This document shows positions 43,886-53,754 of a stretch of DNA of 64,000 bases, piece after piece. The DNA is taken from positions 1,426,001 to 1,490,000 of the forward strand of contig JAWIIG010000039.1 in the NCBI GenBank assembly GCA_033557465.1, in the 5' to 3' direction. The stretch's first letter is position 1, and each line of letters starts with the position of its first letter. The stretch is from Ichthyophis bannanicus. Lineage: Eukaryota > Chordata > Amphibia > Gymnophiona > Ichthyophiidae. The translations under genes and the position numbers were made by a program. The notes below the pieces were generated by a model, which saw only the letters and a list, made by a program, of their open reading frames with translations, was not told the DNA's origin and searched no databases.

Positions 43886-45266
43886 GCCATGATATATTTC
43901 TTATCTCACTTTCCATCTTCCCCTTCGAGTCCTGCTCCACTATGTGCATTTTAGAGTGTAGTTCAATTTCTTTTAGACCCAGAAGCGCTCGAGTTTCTTC
44001 AAGATTATCCTCTTATTCTTTCTTACTCCACAGTTTCACTGCTCACCCTGATTAAGTTGTATTTTTCATTCTCATTTTCTGTTTTTATCATTCCTTTTAT
44101 TGTATTGCTCACGTTGCTGCTGTTCTCCCTCAATGTTCTCCCCTCTGTTTTCACTGGGGTGCTTTAAGAGCTTTTCAGTTTTTGTACTCTTCTCTTTTTA
44201 TCTCCTTTTGTTCCCTGATACTCCTCCTGTCCTCCTGCATTCACTTATTCTTGTCTGTGCTGTGCTCTTCACCTGCTTCTTTGATCTCTCCAAGCCATAT
44301 GCCTGCTCACACAGCCATCTTGTCTGCCACGTGGCTGTCCTTCTCCATTGTCTCCACTGCTCTCTTCACTTATTTTATTTATTTATTTATCTGCATTTAT
44401 ATCTCGCTTTTCACCAGGTCAAAGCGGTTGGGGGATACATTTAATACGAGGGGATATGAGACACATACACTAATACTTACAGGGAACATGGGCAATGGAG
44501 GGTTAAGTGGCTTGCCCAAGACCACAAGGAGCACCTGTGGGACTAGAAACCCCAGTCCTTCTGGCCCAGGGTTGCTGTCCTCTAGTGGGATTTGAACCCC
44601 CGACCTTCCGGCCTGAAGTACCTTGCCCCAACCACTAGGCCACTCCTCCACTCCACTGTCCTTGTTTTTTATTTTTTTCTCCTCCGTGTGCTCCCGTTCA
44701 CCACATTCACCTCGACAGCACACTCACTTTCCTGCTCAGCTCCTCTTTGGATCGCCACTGATGTCTCTGCTTCTACCAGCACTGATCCGTTCTTTTTGAT
44801 TTTCTCCTCTCCTCAGATCTCGTGGCTCACTCCCGTGCTTTCCCCGCCGTTCCCGCCCGCAGTACCTGCTCTTTGCACTCCATCTAGCGCTCCGATCGCG
44901 CACTTCACTTCCCCTCCAGCCACAGAGTTCTCCCCATCTGCTCGATATGTAATTACTGCTTACTTCACAACCTCTCCCGTCGTTCTTTTACCGTCTGCCA
45001 AGCGTTCTTTTTGCCGCCGATTACGCGGCTCTCTCCAATACTGCTTCCAAGGCCAGCCGACACTGCCGCCTGCGATCCAGTCGCTCCGCTCTTCCTCTGG
45101 CCTCTCTGCTCTGCCGTTCCTTCTCCCGGCTGCTATTGGGGTTCTCTCCCTCAGTATGCACTATTGCTCCCCCCCCCCGAGGGATTTTTTTGTAATAGTT
45201 CTTTTGCAGGGTTCGCTCGGAGCGATGCCCTCACACCGTCATCTGTCTCGGTGAAGTCACTTCCTC
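43886..45266 (-). other. L1-B 5' UTR
   Basis: This region upstream of the L1-B ORF1 start is non-coding. The element's 5' end at 45266 reads AGAGGAAGTGACTTCACCG on the minus strand and the first 500 bp are GC-rich, as expected of an L1 5' UTR promoter region. A CORE-type SINE (44372-44655) is inserted in it. Confidence 0.6.
44372..44655 (-). mobile_element. tRNA-headed CORE-type SINE, copy 2
   Basis: On the minus strand this has a Pol III A box (TGGCCTAGTGGTTGG, plus-strand 44628-44642) and B box (GGGTTCAAATCCC, 44587-44599). The core CTTGTGGTCTTGGGCAAGCC follows, then a 3' part with an ACCGCTTTGACC...AAAGCGAGATATAAA stem and an (AAAT)n tail. It is nearly identical to copy 1 in the ERV gag. 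The core resembles MIR/CORE-SINE cores. Confidence 0.85.
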
Positions 45267-45282
45267 TTTTGCCACTTGTTTC

Positions 45283-45504
45283 ATGAAGGATTCAACCTGC
45301 AGGCAACTTGCACATAGAACAAGTCCCTCATCTGGGATCAAGCCGTCCATTTTTATGGAGACAGAAGCTGTAATGAGGCAACAGGTTTGGCGACATGTTT
45401 CCCAGCCATACTTCAGTTGTAACTTTGGTATCTCAATTTCTAGTCAAGTTCCTCTTAGGATGGTTAAATGCGAAGTTAAAGAGAGGGAAGATTGGCCTGG
45501 TATA
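45283..45504 (-). pseudogene. CR1-C ORF1 fragment 4 (N terminus) and 5' UTR
   Basis: Minus-strand reading from about 45407 gives MAGKHVAKPVA, then a degraded stretch ending in the sequence before KQVAK, which parallels MAGSNHIAKAVAP...KQVEEL of CR1-A ORF1. Beyond the Met, 45411-45504 resembles the CR1-A 5' leader. It is bounded by the L1-B duplication on the left and the ERV duplication GTAA on the right. Confidence 0.7.
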
Positions 45505-45508
45505 GTAA

Positions 45509-46156
45509 TGTGGTAGGCGAAGGCCTATGATCCACGTTGCTTGAACCAAGCAGGCAGGACTAAGCAGCTTGACCTGTAATTGAAGCCTGTGGTTAGTCCC
45601 AGAGGCGTGAACCCCCCCCCCCCCCAATGCTGCCTTCATAGAATCGAAACTTAACTAAGCATAACCAAGCATAGCTAAGCAGAATCAAAACTTAGAAAAG
45701 ATAGAAAAACAAGTTTTAATTGGTACTGATAAGAGTGTGAAAGCTTCTGTGAACTAATTAATTCTGCTGAGAGAAGGGTTACAGTGCCCTGCTTTCCCAC
45801 ATGTTCTAGTCAGCCAGTGACCTTGGAGGAGAATTGTATCAAGAGTCTAAGAACTGACCATTGTAATGAGGATTGTAAGGGGGGGAAACAGGTGCTGAGC
45901 CCAGACCAAGGTCCTCATTGGATGACTACGTAATGGTACCGGGACCAATAGATGGGATAGAAGGGGTTACCGGGACCAATGAGAAGTTTGTCTATGTACA
46001 GAATGGAGAAGAATAGTATAAAAGTCATTGTTTTACTAACAGCCATTGCTCAGCCATTTTGAATGTGATTCTGCTTAAGTCTTGTGCACAATAAATGATT
46101 TGGACCTTCTGAACAGACTCCTGGTATTATTGGTTTGTTTGCGCTCTGCCGCTACA
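45509..46156 (+). repeat. ERV 5' LTR
   Basis: This 648-bp direct repeat starts TGTGGTAGGCG and ends GCCGCTACA. It has a TATA box TATAAAAG at 46017-46024 and AATAAA at 46090-46095. A pair of CCGGGACCAAT repeats lies about 60-120 bp upstream of the TATA box and contains CCAAT-like boxes. Compared with the 3' LTR I count about 9 substitutions and 3 indels, one in a C homopolymer. Confidence 0.93.
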
Positions 46157-46162
46157 TATTCT

Positions 46163-46180
46163 TGGTGTGTTGGCCGGGAA
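46163..46180 (+). promoter_or_regulatory. ERV primer binding site, tRNA-Gly-like
   Basis: Six bases after the LTR, TGGTGTGTTGGCCGGGAA is complementary to the 3' end of a glycine tRNA (CCGGCCAATGCACCA type) with two mismatches out of 18. The match to other tRNA families is poorer. The untranslated leader follows to the gag start at 46904 and should hold packaging signals, which I cannot delimit. Confidence 0.65.
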
Positions 46181-46903
46181 CTGTGGTGAGTAGAGGGTAT
46201 ATGAGCTGATATACCACAACTTTCCGCCTCTATAGGTTTGGTCCTGCCGGTCTCGTGCCCTTCCGACATGGGCTCGGCTCCCAGGCGCCACCGGTCCAGT
46301 TGCATCGGAGGGAGTTGGGCCAGGCCTCGGCGGGTGCTGGACCCGGACGGAGCCAACACCTCGAACCCGTGAGGGGAGTCCGAGGTCCAACTCATGCGCT
46401 TGCTCGGGAACGGGGACCGGATCCGGTGAGTATAGTTTTTGATATGTCTAGACAGATGAGTCAGAACTGCAGTTTGGAACTTGGAATTTTGGTAAGAGAG
46501 CATGATCACCTCTCAAAGGCGGTCCAATTAACCCTGCATAGTGTATTCGCGGGGTGAACCCACCGTCTTCTTGGAATAACTTGGAAAAGCCGGCATAACT
46601 TGTATAACTTTGGTATAGCCTAGTCAGAACAGACAGGATTGGGCTTGTTGGGAGTACGTTGCTAGCATGATTGTGTGAATGAAGTGTGGTTGAGAGGTCT
46701 GGTGACACAGACCAAGCGAAGGCGGACTCCTGAGTAACGCAGTTCCTGGCCGGGCGGCCGCGTCCAGGTCGTAAAAAGGAGTAAGCGACCGTCGTCTTGT
46801 CTTGTTTATTGTTTCCCTTGAATGTTTCTAGGGCCGTGAGGACCCCTTACCCACGGTCCGCCCTCCTTTTCCCTTCTGTCTGTTGTTGCGCGCACACATC
46901 GAT

Positions 46904-48919
46904 ATGGGAGGAGCGGGGTCTACTGTGCACACTCCATTAGAATGTATGATTAAGTATTTTAATAAAGGATATTCAGGAGATTATGGGGTGAAAATGACTG
47001 CGTCACGATTGCAAGTTTTGTGTACACGGGAGTGGCCCGAATTAGACCCTATGTGGCCCCGAGATGGAACATTTGCTGTAGGAATCATTAAGTCAGTTCA
47101 TCAGAAGGTGCGGGTAGCGCACCCTGACCAGTATCCCTATATAAATTCCTGGTTAAGTATTTGTGAAAGCCCGCCGCCTTGGGCTCAGCGCTGTTATGAA
47201 GAACAGTGCAGAATAATGGTAGCGCTGACAGAACAGACACAGAAAACAGGGATAGAAAAGAAGCCTGTTTATGTTGACCCCGAGTCCCCGGAAGTTGTAA
47301 CTAGACAGCCCCAAGCTCAGCACCCAGTAAAAATACCACCGCGTCCCGCGGCAGGCCCCCAGGACCGGCGGGATCTACCCCCTTCCCGGCCAGAAGCTCA
47401 TCTAGATGAGTCGCCCCCTGAAGAGGTTGATCCGCACGAGGTTGAGGAAAATCCTGAGTCTTCATCTGCTGCGAGCGGAAGTTCCCAAGCCAGACAAAAG
47501 TTAAGAAAGAGAGCCACCACCAAGAAATTATTGCCGCTGCGGCAAGTCCTGGGAATGCCCGTCAGGGATGACCAGAACCAGATAGTAGCGGGACCCACAA
47601 GTCTAGTTTATGTGCCCTTCTCCACTACTGATTTGTTAAATTGGAAAATGCATTATGCTTCTTACACTGACAAGCCCCAAGAATTAACAGAAGTAATGAA
47701 TACAATTATGCAAACCCACCAGCCTACGTGGGCAGATTGCCGTCAACTCCTGTCTACTTTCCGAGGGAGGAGTAGCCTAGTGGTTGGGGCAAGGTACTTC
47801 AGGCCGGAAGGTCGGGGGTTCAAATCCCACTAGAGGACAGCAACCTTGGGCCGGAAGGACTGGGGTTTCTAGTCCCACAGATGCTCCTTGTGGTCTTGGG
47901 CAAGCCACTTAACCCTCCATTGCCCATGTTCCCTGTAAGTATTAGTGTATGTGTCTCATATCCCCGTGTGTTAAATGCATCCCCCAATTGTGTTGTGACC
48001 GCTTTGATTGAAGGATAAGGCGGTATACAAAAACTGTCTAAATAAATACTTTATTTACTACTGAGGAGCGGACGAGAATTATGCGAGCAGCTGTAAATTG
48101 GCTAGCAGAAAACCCCCTAGTAGCGGGAGGAGAAGGAATAGATAATCGCGAAGCAGCGAAGAAAGAATTCCCTAATGAAGATCCTCGGTGGGATCCAAAC
48201 ACCGATGAAGGATCCAGAGCCCTAGCTCGGTTTCACCAAGGCCTTTTGCAGGGTCTGCGAAAGGAGGGTCAGAAAGCCATGAACCTCTCCAAAGTAGCCG
48301 AAGTTATCTAGGGCGTAGATGAAAGCCCAGCAGTATTCTATGAGAGATTAGCCGAAGCATACAGAATGTATACTCTCCCTATGACCCAGCTGCACCCGGA
48401 AGCCTGTGCATGGTGAATGCCGCTTTTTTTAGCCAGTCCCAACCAGATATTAGACGCAAGCTACAGAAATTAGAAGGGTTTGCGGGCATGAATACGTCAC
48501 AGCTAATGGAAGTCGCCCAGAAAGTGTTTGTGAACCGTGATAATGAAAGACAGAGAGAAAGTGAGCGTAAAATGAAGAAGAAAGCCGATTTTTTGGCTGC
48601 CGCTTTAGTTGAACAGAAACGGGGAAGTTTCCCTAACCGAAGGAGCAGAGGAAGAGGGCGAGGCCGAGGAGATAGCCGACCCATGTTAGGCGTGAATCAA
48701 TGCGCCTATTGCAAGGAAGAAGGACATTGGAGGAATGCATGCCCGCAACTCGAAGGCGCCTCGCACGAAGAAGAAGAAAACGTCCCTCATAGAGAGAGGG
48801 AGAGAGGCCGATCACAGAATCACAGAGGGACAAATCGAGTACATTTCCAACGGGAAAGAGAGGAGGCCATAGAAGGAGTTGCAGCTGCAACGGACTATGA
48901 TTTAGATGAAGCAGATTAG
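46904..48919 (+). pseudogene. gag: ERV gag polyprotein, broken
   Basis: Gag forms the virion core. I start it at 46904 rather than an upstream in-frame ATG because this gives an N-terminal MGGAGS, a myristoylation-type signal. The matrix part and a Pro-rich region (about 47270-47480) follow, then the capsid part. A SINE (47759-48057) interrupts the capsid. A TAG at 48309-48311 and a frameshift near 48408 add lesions. The frame 48410-48919 encodes the end of capsid (PDIRRKLQKLEG), a charged linker and a nucleocapsid knuckle CAYCKEEGHWRNAC (CX2CX4HX4C). It ends in TAG at 48917-48919. Confidence 0.9.
47759..48057 (+). mobile_element. tRNA-headed CORE-type SINE, copy 1, in ERV gag
   Basis: It has an A box TAGCCTAGTGGTTGG (47773-47787), a B box GGGTTCAAATCCC (47816-47828), the core TTGTGGTCTTGGGCAAGCC, and a 3' part with GTGACCGCTTTGA...AAGGCGGTATACAAA and an AT-rich tail. 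CTACT flanks it (47754-47758 and 48058-48062), and capsid coding resumes after it. It is younger than the provirus. Confidence 0.9.
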
Positions 48920-49531
48920 GACAGACCGGGCTCTGAATTCTTTCTAGGTTCCCAGGAGCCTATGGTCTGCTTAAAAATAGGGAACCAATTCATGGACTTT
49001 ATGGTTGACACTGGAGCAGAACATTCTGTAGTAGATAAGCAAATAGCTCCTTTGTCCACAAGAGCAGTCACTATCATGGGAGCAACTGGTGCGAGAGCCA
49101 CCAAGTCTTTTCTGAAGGACCGCGTATGTGAATTAGGAGGACAGCAAATAGCGCACCAATTCCTTTATATGCCTGAGTGCCCAGTGCCGCTGCTGGGACG
49201 AGATATGCTAGCCAAACTGCAGGCCCAAATATCCTTTACTGAGAAAGGAGAAATGCAAATAACTGTAAATTCGAAACCTGCAGGATTAATGGTGCTTACG
49301 GTCCCCCGAGAAGAAGAGTGGAGATATTACAGTACTAAACCAATTCCTGATACCAATTTCAGCATACCAGCAAACATTACGGCTCCTCCTGGAGTATGGG
49401 CAGAAGGTAACCCACCAGGTCTAGCCAAGCACATTGCCCCAGTGATTGTGACTCCAGAGCAGCACCAGTACATGTTAAACAATACCCACTCCCGAGACCA
49501 GCCATTGAGGGCATCCATCACCATTTATTAA
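48920..49531 (+). pseudogene. pro: ERV protease
   Basis: The aspartic protease of the Gag-Pol precursor is in the same frame as the end of gag, directly after the TAG at 48917-48919. This implies synthesis by stop-codon readthrough, as in gammaretroviruses. The active site is MVDTGAEHSVVD (near 49000-49036). The second conserved region is CPVPLLGRDML (near 49179-49211). Coding stays open to a TAA at 49529-49531, but pol continues in another frame, so an indel near 49465-49485 breaks the join. Confidence 0.88.
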
Positions 49532-52500
49532 GATTACTGGAGTATGGCCTTCTCAAAGTATGTCAATCACCTTGGAATACACCTCTCCTGCCCGTCAAGA
49601 AGCCTGGGACAGGTGATTACCGCCCAGTACAAGATTTGAGGAGAGTGAATGAAGCAGTTGAAACCATACATCCAGTTGTGCCAAATCCCTACACACTCTT
49701 GGGACTAATACCTGCTGAAGCTACCCATTTTACTGTCCTGGATTTGAAAGATGCCTTCTTTTGCGTAAGATTAGCCCCAATTAGCCAATTGCTGTTTGCC
49801 TTTGAATGGCAAGACCCTGTCTCAGGGAGACGGGGCCAACTCACATGGACACGATTGCCTCAAGGATTCAAGAACTCACCCACTATTTTCAGTGCAGCAC
49901 TGAACCAAGATCTTTCAAGCTATCCTGTAACCCCTGGAAAACGAGTGCTTCTCCAGTACGTGGATGATCTGTTGATAGCTACCACATCGGAGAGTGAATG
50001 TGTACAAGCCACAAATGACCTTTTACAACTACTAGATGAAGCTGGATACAAAGTTTCCAGAGCCAAAGCGCAGCTATGCCAAAAGGAAGTGAAGTACTTG
50101 GGATTCCGGCTGACCAAAGGAAGCAGACAATTAGGACCAGAAAGAAAAGAAGCTGTGTGTAGTATCCAAACCCCAACCACCAGGAGGCAAGTCAGAGCCT
50201 TCCTGGGAGCAGCAGGATACTGCCGAATATGGATACCCAACTTTGCTCAGATTGCTAAGCCACTATATGAAGCCACCAAAGGAGAAGAGCGGTCACCACT
50301 AGAGTGGGGACCCGATCAAGATAAAGCTTTCAAAACCTTGAAGGAAGCATTAATGTCATCACCAGCACTTGGACTACCAGATGTCCAGAAGCCTTTTCAT
50401 CTATTTGTGCATGAAATGCAGAGGAACGCTCTAGGAATGTTAACTCAGACATTGGGACATTGGGAGCGACCCGTAGCATACTTATCAAAACAATTGGACA
50501 CTGTGGCCAAAGGATGGCCACCATGTTTGAGAGCTATTGCAGCCACAGCATTGTTGGTGAGCGAAGCAGACAAACTCACCTTAGGACAGAACCTGCGTGT
50601 TACAGTACCCCACGCAGTGCTTGCCCTTATGGAACAAAAAGGAAATCATTGGTTCACCAACTCTCGAATGCTGAAGTACCAGAGCATGCTATGCGAAAAT
50701 CCTCGAGTGCAATTGGAAGTGAGCCATGCTCTCAACCCAGCCACCTTGATACCAATCAGCAAGGACCCACCAAAACATGACTGTATAGAAGTCATGGACA
50801 CTGTGTTTTCAAGTCAACCTGATCTAACTGATGTACCTATCAAAAATCCTGACCAGACTTACTTCGTGGATGGAAGCAGCCTCATCATCAATGGACGACG
50901 CTGTGCCGGGTATGCAGTGGTCACCCTGGAGAAAGTCATTGAATCATCAGCTCTTGCCTCAGGAACATCAGCACAGAAAGCGGAATTGATAGCGCTAACA
51001 AGGGCACTAGTATTAGGTGCCGGACTTCAGTTGAATGTATATACAGACTCAAAATACGCTTTCACAACTCTACATGCTCATGGAGCTCTGTATAAAGAAC
51101 GAGGACTCATTACCTCGGGAGGCAAGTCAATTAAGTACGGCCCAGAAATATTAATGTTACTAGATGTAGTATGGGCCCCAGCACACGTTGCTGTGATGCA
51201 CTGCCGAGGACACCAAACAGGAAAAGGAGAAGTTGCCCAAGGAAACAGATTTGCTGATGCCTCAGCACGTAAAGCAGCCATGAGAGGCCAAATTTCATCG
51301 CAAGCAACACCAGTACAGGCAGCACTGTTTCCAGTACCCCTTAACTTGTGGACACCACGATATACCACGAGGGAATTGGACTATTATTGTACTACAGAGA
51401 AGGGGGTACTGAAGGATGGATGGATTGAGTTGCCACCAGCAGAGGGCGGCCAACCGCCAGGACGAATAGTAGTCCCTGAATCATTGGGACCAGCCTTTGT
51501 AAAGGCCTTTCATCAAGCCACGCATTATGGGAAAAGCGCAATGGAGAAAGCACTGAGACCACACTTTTGCATTGCACTGTTGGGAGCCTTGTCAGCCTCA
51601 GTAGCTCGCCAGTGCGTAACCTGTGCAAAGAACAATGCCAAGCAGGGTCCTACACCACCACCCCGAGCTCAGTCAGGTGGTGTAATCTCTATGCACAACT
51701 TACAAGTAGACTTCACTGAAATGCCAAAAGCCAATGGATATCGCTATTTGTTAGTCCTAGTCTGTACCTTCTCTGGGTGGGTGGAAGCTTTCCCCACCAG
51801 GACTGAAAAAGCCAGAGAAGTTACCAAGGTATTGTTGAGGGAGATAATCCCCCGATATGGAATCCCTGCAGTAATAGGGTCGGACAATGGGCCCTCATTT
51901 GTGTCTCAAATTACCCAACAGTTAGCAAGTGCCCTACAGATACAATGGAAGTTACACACTGCATACAGACCCCAAAGTTCAGGGAAAGTTGAGCGAATGA
52001 ATCGCACTCTAAAATCCCAATTGTCCAAGCTGTGTCAGGAGACTCACCTGAAGTGGCCTCAGGTTCTCCCAATAGCTTTACTTAGAATACGTTCAGCCCC
52101 TGTGAAATCATCAGGATTTTCTCCCTTTGAAGTTATGTATGGTAGGCCCCCACCAATAGTGCAGGGAATCAAAGGGAGTTTGACACAAATTGGTTCAGAA
52201 ATAACCAGACAAGAACTCCTAGCTCTTAGTTCTGTTCTGCAGACTCTTCATACGTGGGTACAGGACCAGTTACCCATCAACCTGACGGAATCCTTGCATC
52301 CCTACAAGCCTGGTACCTCGGTGTGGATCAAAGATTGGAAGAAGACACCGCTGGAACCGCATTGGAAGGGACCGTACACCGTCATCCTGTCTACACCAAA
52401 AGCTGTCAAGGTCACAGAAATTGAATCTTGGATCCATCACAGCAGAGTCAAGCCAGCAGCAGTTCCAGAACCAGATCAGTGGACAGCAGTGCAGCATCCT

Positions 52501-52545
52501 GATATTCCTTTGCGGCTCACCCTGAGGCGGCAACCGGTGGCCTAG
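49480..52545 (+). pseudogene. pol: ERV pol: reverse transcriptase, RNase H, integrase
   Basis: One open frame from about 49480 to the stop at 52543-52545 (first Met-like start used by the frame at 49636). RT: LLPVKKPGTGDYRP, LDLKDAFFCVRL, LPQGFKNSPTIF and the active-site YVDD in LLQYVDDLLIA. RNase H: YFVDGSSLIING, KAELIALTRAL, YTDSKYAF. Integrase: an HHCC-type region ending RQCVTCAKNN, then the D, D, E residues in LQVDFTEMP, IGSDNGPSF and GKVERMNRTL. The domains are complete and stop-free, but the link to pro is frameshifted. Family context is class I/gamma. Confidence 0.93.
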
Positions 52546-52846
52546 TACCCTATTCAGGCTACCCAAGAACTACGGTACTTTACAGCAGACAAGTCTTTCG
52601 AAGAGGACGGCTGTTTCCAATACAGCAAAAACATTTGTTTTCTTCATCGAATAACTGTGTCTTCACAGACTTTCTTCAGGCCAACTACAGTTGGTAAGTT
52701 AGCATACAGCGGAAACTTGAGGATCTTCAATCAACATCGACACCCGTTGAATTGCTTCATTAGCAAACGGGTCAGCATTGTGTCAAGGAACAGCGGACGT
52801 CGAGGTCAAGATTTTCCAGCAGAGACTCAGGAGGACTACAATCAAC

Positions 52847-53248
52847 ATGCATCTTTGTTTCTATTTTATTCTGGTTGCCTTCCTGGGGAGCTTCGGACTT
52901 ACTTTTGCTTTACCCCCATGTACTGCCTGCATTACTTCCACTCGGACTGGAATGAAAGTAACTCAGACTTTGCTTTATCATTCTTACTATACCTGTACTG
53001 GTACAGTAAGCCGGTGTATATATAACACCACAGAACTGAATATTTGTACCAAGGGTAATACTAAAGTTTGTTTTAACCCACATCAGAACCCATCCTATTA
53101 TACTCTAGAAATACGATGGGATGATGCAGATGGAGCTTTACTTAATGCCACACCCCCACTCACTGATCCTACAAAGGGTGCTATTTTGTACTTTGATGCT
53201 TGTGATGCTATAAATAGAGATAGTCGTTCTAGTTGTGCCAACTGGGAA
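52847..53248 (+). pseudogene. env: ERV env, N-terminal surface part
   Basis: The env surface glycoprotein start is placed at the ATG at 52847, which gives a hydrophobic signal peptide (residues about 2-22) followed by a Cys-rich region with several N-glycosylation sequons. Upstream in-frame ATG (52778) adds only a non-signal extension. The gene is cut at 53249 by DIRS #1 and continues at 59031. The 300 bp between pol and this ATG contain no other gene and should include the env leader. Confidence 0.82.
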
Positions 53249-53276
53249 AGCGTAGTTACTCACCTGTAACAGGTGT

Positions 53277-53439
53277 TCTCCAGGAGCAGCAGGAATCAGT
53301 CCTCACATATGGGTGACGTCGGCGCCGACGGAGCCCTCGCGGAGCAATTTTCCCCATCTTTCAAAGAAAGCCTTTGGGAATTGCAGCGCGCATGCGCGGT
53401 CGCCTTCCCGCCCAAGGGTGCCATCTTAGCCAGTCAGAT
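53277..53439 (+). repeat. DIRS #1 left inverted terminal repeat
   Basis: This matches the reverse complement of 58868-59030 with few differences. It includes the palindrome CGTCGGCGCCGACG and GCGCATGCGC. Outside it, 53249-53276 is specific to the left end (CTCACCTGTAACAGGTGTT). Confidence 0.9.
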
Positions 53440-53520
53440 GACATAGCTAAAAAGACAGCATAAAAATTTGCAAAAAAACTAAAGCAGATGATTGCAACTC
53501 CAAGGGGAGGAGGGAGGGTT

Positions 53521-53619
53521 GTGAGGACTGATTCCTGCTGCTCCTGGAGAACACCTGTTACAGGTGAGTAAGTACGCTTTCTCCAGGACCAAGCAGGAAG
53601 TCAGTCCTCACATATGGGA
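53521..53619 (-). repeat. DIRS #1 internal complementary region
   Basis: The first half is the reverse complement of the left terminus (GTGAGGACTGATTCCTGCTG through CAGGTGAGTAA), and the second half is the reverse complement of the right terminus (TTTCTCCAGGACCAAGCAGG through CACATATGGG). They join at a TACGCTTTCTCC-type junction. This is the circular-junction region known from DIRS elements, used as template to complete circular cDNA. Confidence 0.9.
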
Positions 53620-53754
53620 CTCCCAAGCTTAAGGCTACCGGAGACCCTAAGCACAAAAATGAGCTCCCTCTAGCTCAGCAGCACAGAAGGAAGGAATCTT
53701 CGCTGAATTATTACCCACCGGTAGCCCACATCCGGGATGGAGGGTAGGAGTTGC

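Larger units (their letters stand above)
33053..45266 (-). mobile_element. L1-B: ORF1-only L1-like element, interrupted
   Basis: A minus-strand L1 insertion sits in CR1-C. TTTTGCCACTTGTTTC (16 bp) is present at both sides (33037-33052 and 45267-45282). Its sequence consists of a GC-rich 5' UTR (45266-43886, with a SINE) and ORF1 (43885-43723 continued at 33923-33079). Only about 26 bp follow the ORF1 end. No ORF2 and no poly(A) tail are present. CR1-B with all its nested content occupies 33930-43716. Confidence 0.7.

Noticed and set aside
44182..45286. Several plus-strand open frames around 44.2-45.3 kb
   Set aside because: They cross the SINE and the L1-B 5' UTR antisense. Composition is low-complexity and no family is recognised.
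45609..45626. C homopolymer in the 5' LTR as a possible regulatory tract
   Set aside because: The 3' LTR has a much shorter run, so it looks like simple homopolymer expansion or sequencing uncertainty.
47773..47828. Possible tRNA gene (A and B boxes present)
   Set aside because: No cloverleaf or anticodon arm is readable, and the sequence continues into a CORE-type SINE with flanking duplication.
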